8,250 nucleotides of DNA from Pseudomonadota bacterium. Lineage in GTDB: Bacteria > Pseudomonadota > Alphaproteobacteria > Parvibaculales > Parvibaculaceae. Each line of letters begins with the position of its first letter. Positions within the stretch are counted from its first letter, which is position 1. The stretch spans positions 1 through 8,250 of the forward strand of contig JAJXZC010000256.1 of the NCBI GenBank assembly GCA_021780275.1, read 5' to 3'. Position numbers and translations under genes: made by a program. The notes under the pieces were generated by a model. That model was not told the DNA's origin. It saw nothing but the letters and a program-made list of their open reading frames with translations, and searched no databases. Below are positions 5,992 through 8,250 of the stretch, piece by piece.

Positions 5992-6059
5992 AACTGCGCG
6001 GCGATTGGCGCCTTCCCAAATCGCGTATAGTGACGCCCGGAATCAATGACGAGAATGCC

Positions 6060-6064
6060 GGGAG
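6060..6064 (+). promoter_or_regulatory. Ribosome binding site deciding the hydrolase start
   Basis: GGGAG, 5 bases before the ATG at 6070. The alternative ATG at 6046 is preceded only by CGGAA and would add eight residues. Confidence 0.65.
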
Positions 6065-6069
6065 TGAAC

Positions 6070-7014
6070 ATGGCCGCCCATCCGATCGAAACCGCCTTCA
6101 TCGAGGCAAACGGTATCGCCTTTGAAGTCGACACTTGCGGCGACGGACAGAAGCTCGCTTTGTTCCTCCACGGCTTTCCGGAAAACAAGTTTTCCTGGCG
6201 TCACCAGTTGCCGCTTCTCGCGGAGCTCGGCTACACCGCATGGGCGCCCAATCTGCGCGGATATGGCGGCACGACGCGACCGAAGGGCATCGACGCCTAT
6301 CGCATGGAACATCTGACGGCGGATGTGGCGGCGCTGATCGACGCGGCCCGCGCGCGCGGCGTCACCGGGCCTGTGACACTTATCGCCCATGATTGGGGCG
6401 GCGCCATCGGCTGGGCCTTCGCCTTGTCGGGCGCGCGCCCGCTCGAACGCTTCATCGTCATGAACCTGCCTCACCCGGCTCTCTTCCTGAATGGGCTGAA
6501 GACCTGGGCACAGATAAAACGCTCCTGGTACGTCTTTTTCTTTCAGCTTCCCTGGTTGCCCGAAATGGCCTTCACAGCGAACCGCGCCCAGGCCGTGGCG
6601 CAGGCCTTTCGCGGCATGGCAGTCGACAAGAGCCGCTTTCCAGACAGCGTTCTCGAGCAATATCGCAAGACCGCGCTCATCCCCGGCGCGATGACGGCGA
6701 TGATCAACTACTACCGCGCCGCCTTCCGCAACCGGAGCGGCACGGACGCGCTCGCCAATCCGCCGCAGCTCGAAACGCCGACCCTGATGATCTGGGGCGA
6801 GGAAGATGCCGCCCTCGGCCGGGAGCTGACCTACGGCACCGAAAAGCTCGTGAAGGATTTCACGATCCGCTACCTGCCGCAGGTCTCGCACTGGGTGCAA
6901 CAGGAAGCGCCGGAAGCCGTCAACGCGATGATCCGCGCGTGGATCGAGGGCCGCACCGTGCCCAATGCCGGTTTGCGCGGGCAGATTCTCCTCACCGAAG
7001 ACAGCGCCTCCTAG
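6070..7014 (+). CDS. Alpha/beta-fold hydrolase, epoxide hydrolase-like
   Basis: 314 residues from the chosen start. Oxyanion motif HGFPE is at 34-38 and RGYGG at 63-67. The nucleophile elbow is HDWGG at 107-111, with D108 rather than Ser as nucleophile. The acid is probably D246 (WGEED) and the base H274 (VSHW). An Asp nucleophile with HGFPE and cap tyrosines that look correctly placed (Y154 in SWYVFFFQ and Y215 in NYYR) points to epoxide hydrolase rather than haloalkane dehalogenase, which would need a halide-binding Trp/Asn pair and lacks the tyrosines. No signal peptide is seen, so it is probably cytoplasmic. GGGAG lies 5 bases before the ATG at 6070; the ATG at 6046 has no such site. It follows the membrane protein by 78 bases and may share its MarR-controlled transcript. 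The natural substrate is unknown. Confidence 0.92.
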   Translation: MAAHPIETAFIEANGIAFEVDTCGDGQKLALFLHGFPENKFSWRHQLPLLAELGYTAWAPNLRGYGGTTRPKGIDAYRMEHLTADVAALIDAARARGVTGPVTLIAHDWGGAIGWAFALSGARPLERFIVMNLPHPALFLNGLKTWAQIKRSWYVFFFQLPWLPEMAFTANRAQAVAQAFRGMAVDKSRFPDSVLEQYRKTALIPGAMTAMINYYRAAFRNRSGTDALANPPQLETPTLMIWGEEDAALGRELTYGTEKLVKDFTIRYLPQVSHWVQQEAPEAVNAMIRAWIEGRTVPNAGLRGQILLTEDSAS

Positions 7015-7886
7015 GACTTCACGGCCGAAAGAACCGTGACTGTCGCCGTCTGGCCCGCCGCAAGGCGGACGCCTTCCGGAACCTTGTCGATCACGATACG
7101 GACCGGAATGCGCTGCGCCAGACGCACCCAGCTGAAGGTCGGGTTGACGTTGGCGAGGAGATTGTCGCTGCTCGCAAGCTCACGGTCGGCAATGGCGCTG
7201 GCGACACCGACGACATGTCCCGCGAGCGTCTTGCCGACACCCATGAGATGGATCGACACCTGATCGCCGTCGTGAATGCGCGGAAGCTTCGTCTCCTCAA
7301 AATAGCCGTTGATGTGAAAACTGTCGGCATCGACAAGGGCGAGGAGCGGCGTGCCGGTGTGGCCGTAATCGCCGCGGCGCAGCTTGAGATTGGTGACGAA
7401 TCCGTTGACCGGCGCGCGCACCGTCGTGCGCTCGAGATCGAGTTTCGCCACGGCAAGCGCGGCCAGCGCCTCGCGATAGGCAGCGGCGGCAGCGGCGGCG
7501 CCGGTATTGGCCTGCTCTCTCGCGGCGGCGCTCACCGCATTGTCGCGAAGCCCGCGCTTGCGAGCGGCGTCGCGCTCGAGCTGGTCCATCTGCGCCTTCC
7601 GGCTGTCGGCATTCGCCGTCGCCTCATCAAGCGCGAGACGGAAACGCTCGACATCGATGGTGAACAGCGGATCGCCTGCCCGCACATACTGATTGTCGAC
7701 GACGGAGACCTGCACGACGGGCCCTGAAACATCGGGTGCTACCTGGACGACATCCGCGCTCACGCGCCCGTCACGGGTCCAGGGATCGCTCATGTAGTAG
7801 CTCCAGAGATGGTAGCCGGCGAAGACCGCGAAGAACAAAACGATCGCGGTGATGGCGACGCGGACGGGGAGCGGTGCGGACTGCAT
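7011..7886 (-). CDS. HlyD-family membrane fusion protein (AaeA/EmrA-like efflux adaptor)
   Basis: 291 residues. One N-terminal membrane anchor (about 8-30) is followed by WTRDGRVSADVVQVAPDVSG (36-55), the first half of the barrel-sandwich domain. A helical hairpin (about 78-152) contains an alanine-rich tip, and the second lipoyl half, TTVRAPVNGFV, lies at 154-164. The beta-barrel includes EETKLPRIHDGD (197-208). FSWVRLAQRIPVRIVID (251-267) is a stretch closely shared with E. coli AaeA. The family bridges an inner-membrane pump and an outer-membrane channel, exporting aromatic carboxylic acids or drugs. GGAGG (7897-7893) lies 6 bases before the ATG at 7886, so the longer frame from 7928 is rejected. 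The ATG is one base after the DUF1656 stop, indicating translational coupling. Its TAG overlaps the stop of the convergent hydrolase. No outer-membrane channel gene is seen in the window. Confidence 0.94.
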   Translation of the reverse strand: MQSAPLPVRVAITAIVLFFAVFAGYHLWSYYMSDPWTRDGRVSADVVQVAPDVSGPVVQVSVVDNQYVRAGDPLFTIDVERFRLALDEATANADSRKAQMDQLERDAARKRGLRDNAVSAAAREQANTGAAAAAAAYREALAALAVAKLDLERTTVRAPVNGFVTNLKLRRGDYGHTGTPLLALVDADSFHINGYFEETKLPRIHDGDQVSIHLMGVGKTLAGHVVGVASAIADRELASSDNLLANVNPTFSWVRLAQRIPVRIVIDKVPEGVRLAAGQTATVTVLSAVKS

Positions 7887-7887
7887 G

Positions 7888-8094
7888 TCAAACCTCCAGA
7901 AAACCGAATGGCCGGGCGACCGCCGCAAAAAGCAGCACCAGCAGGGCCATATCGAAGAGCGCGGGATGCCAGACCCAGCGATAGACGCCGAGCCGCACGA
8001 AGCCCGCGCGCAGGATCAACCAAAGAAGAAAGGCAGCAGCCGCGCTGCCAAGCAGCGGCGTGAAGAAGACGCCACCGATGTCGAGTTCCCTCAT
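7888..8094 (-). CDS. DUF1656 small inner-membrane protein (AaeX-like)
   Basis: 68 residues with two membrane segments (about 8-29 and 45-62). RELDIGGVFFTPLL at the N-terminus and WHPALFD at 42-48 are typical of DUF1656, the family of E. coli AaeX. These proteins sit beside HlyD adaptors and FUSC pumps; their molecular role is not known. Two ATG codons stand in a row (8097 and 8094). I prefer 8094 because GAGGG (8106-8102) is then 7 bases away and the start overlaps the upstream stop as TGATG, a coupling arrangement. The other choice adds one Met. The frame ends one base before the adaptor's ATG. Confidence 0.9.
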   Translation of the reverse strand: MRELDIGGVFFTPLLGSAAAAFLLWLILRAGFVRLGVYRWVWHPALFDMALLVLLFAAVARPFGFLEV

Positions 8095-8250
8095 CATGCC
8101 GCCCTCGTTCCCGTCACCTTGTAGATCCGCGAACCGACCCAGCTCTTTGCTAGCGAGACGCCCGTGGCCGGCGGCGCGCGAAAGAAGTCGGGATGGCCGA
8201 GCATGATCTGGTTCAGGCCGCTCAGTCCGATCAGGATCGGCGCCGTTTCC
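8094..8250 (-). CDS. C-terminal end of the upstream efflux-operon gene (FUSC pump by context)
   Basis: One minus-strand frame stays open from the window edge to TGA at 8096-8094, which overlaps the DUF1656 start codon. It encodes the last 51 residues, running from ETAPILIGLSGLNQI to YKVTGTRAA. I do not recognise the tail itself: it has no clear motif, and a short moderately hydrophobic stretch lies at its beginning. In many proteobacteria the gene directly before DUF1656 and the HlyD adaptor encodes a FUSC/aromatic-acid exporter pump, so that is the likeliest identity, but it rests on gene order alone. Of the other two minus-strand frames, one has an early stop and the other is the upstream extension of the DUF1656 frame. 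Confidence 0.6.
   Translation of the reverse strand, partial: ETAPILIGLSGLNQIMLGHPDFFRAPPATGVSLAKSWVGSRIYKVTGTRAA

Noticed and set aside
6005..6031. Possible promoter TTGGCG with TATAGT before the hydrolase
   Set aside because: The -10 is good, but the -35 is poor and the spacer is only 15 bases. It cannot be separated from chance, though a second promoter for the hydrolase is not excluded.
6043..6900. A 285-codon minus-strand frame antisense to the hydrolase
   Set aside because: Shadow of the hydrolase codon bias, with no motif and no ribosome binding site.
6393..7727. A 444-codon plus-strand frame
   Set aside because: Its first half is out of frame within the hydrolase and its second half is antisense to the membrane fusion protein; it joins two unrelated shadows.

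Overview
The window looks like ordinary chromosomal DNA of a GC-rich alphaproteobacterium. The best evidence for the group is the tRNA-His gene. It has no encoded G at position -1 and carries G1:U72 and A73, the arrangement known from a clade of Alphaproteobacteria that includes Caulobacter. Strong GC bias at third codon positions, which leaves very long stop-free antisense frames, agrees with this. I cannot name the genus. I see no insertion sequence, phage gene, CRISPR array or rRNA.

Layout from left to right. Positions 1-1155 (+) hold the C-terminal part of a membrane-anchored family 2 glycosyltransferase. It is followed by a strong bidirectional terminator at 1173-1203. A minus-strand block then reads from right to left: tRNA-His (4745-4821), a glutathione S-transferase (3948-4613), an acyl-CoA ligase (2064-3809) and a short-chain dehydrogenase (1225-1995). 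Good ribosome binding sites fix the three protein starts, and hairpins sit in the intergenic gaps.

Positions 4930-5409 (-) encode a MarR-type repressor. It diverges from a plus-strand pair: a 141-residue four-helix membrane protein (5566-5991) related to heme-copper oxidase subunit I, and an epoxide-hydrolase-like alpha/beta hydrolase (6070-7014). Between the divergent genes is a perfect TTGACA element, with three TAGACAG half-sites covering the spacer and the probable -10. This is almost certainly the MarR operator.

The right end (7011-8250, minus strand) is an aromatic-acid-type efflux operon: the tail of an upstream gene (FUSC by context only), a DUF1656 small membrane protein and an AaeA/EmrA-like membrane fusion protein. 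These genes are joined by one-base overlaps or gaps. The last one converges on the hydrolase so tightly that a single CTAG supplies the stop codon of both.

Reading together: the ligase, SDR and GST would suit acyl-CoA or aromatic/xenobiotic metabolism, and the right-hand operon would export organic acids or drugs. The MarR module is the least understood part and the best candidate for something undescribed, although each component belongs to a known family.
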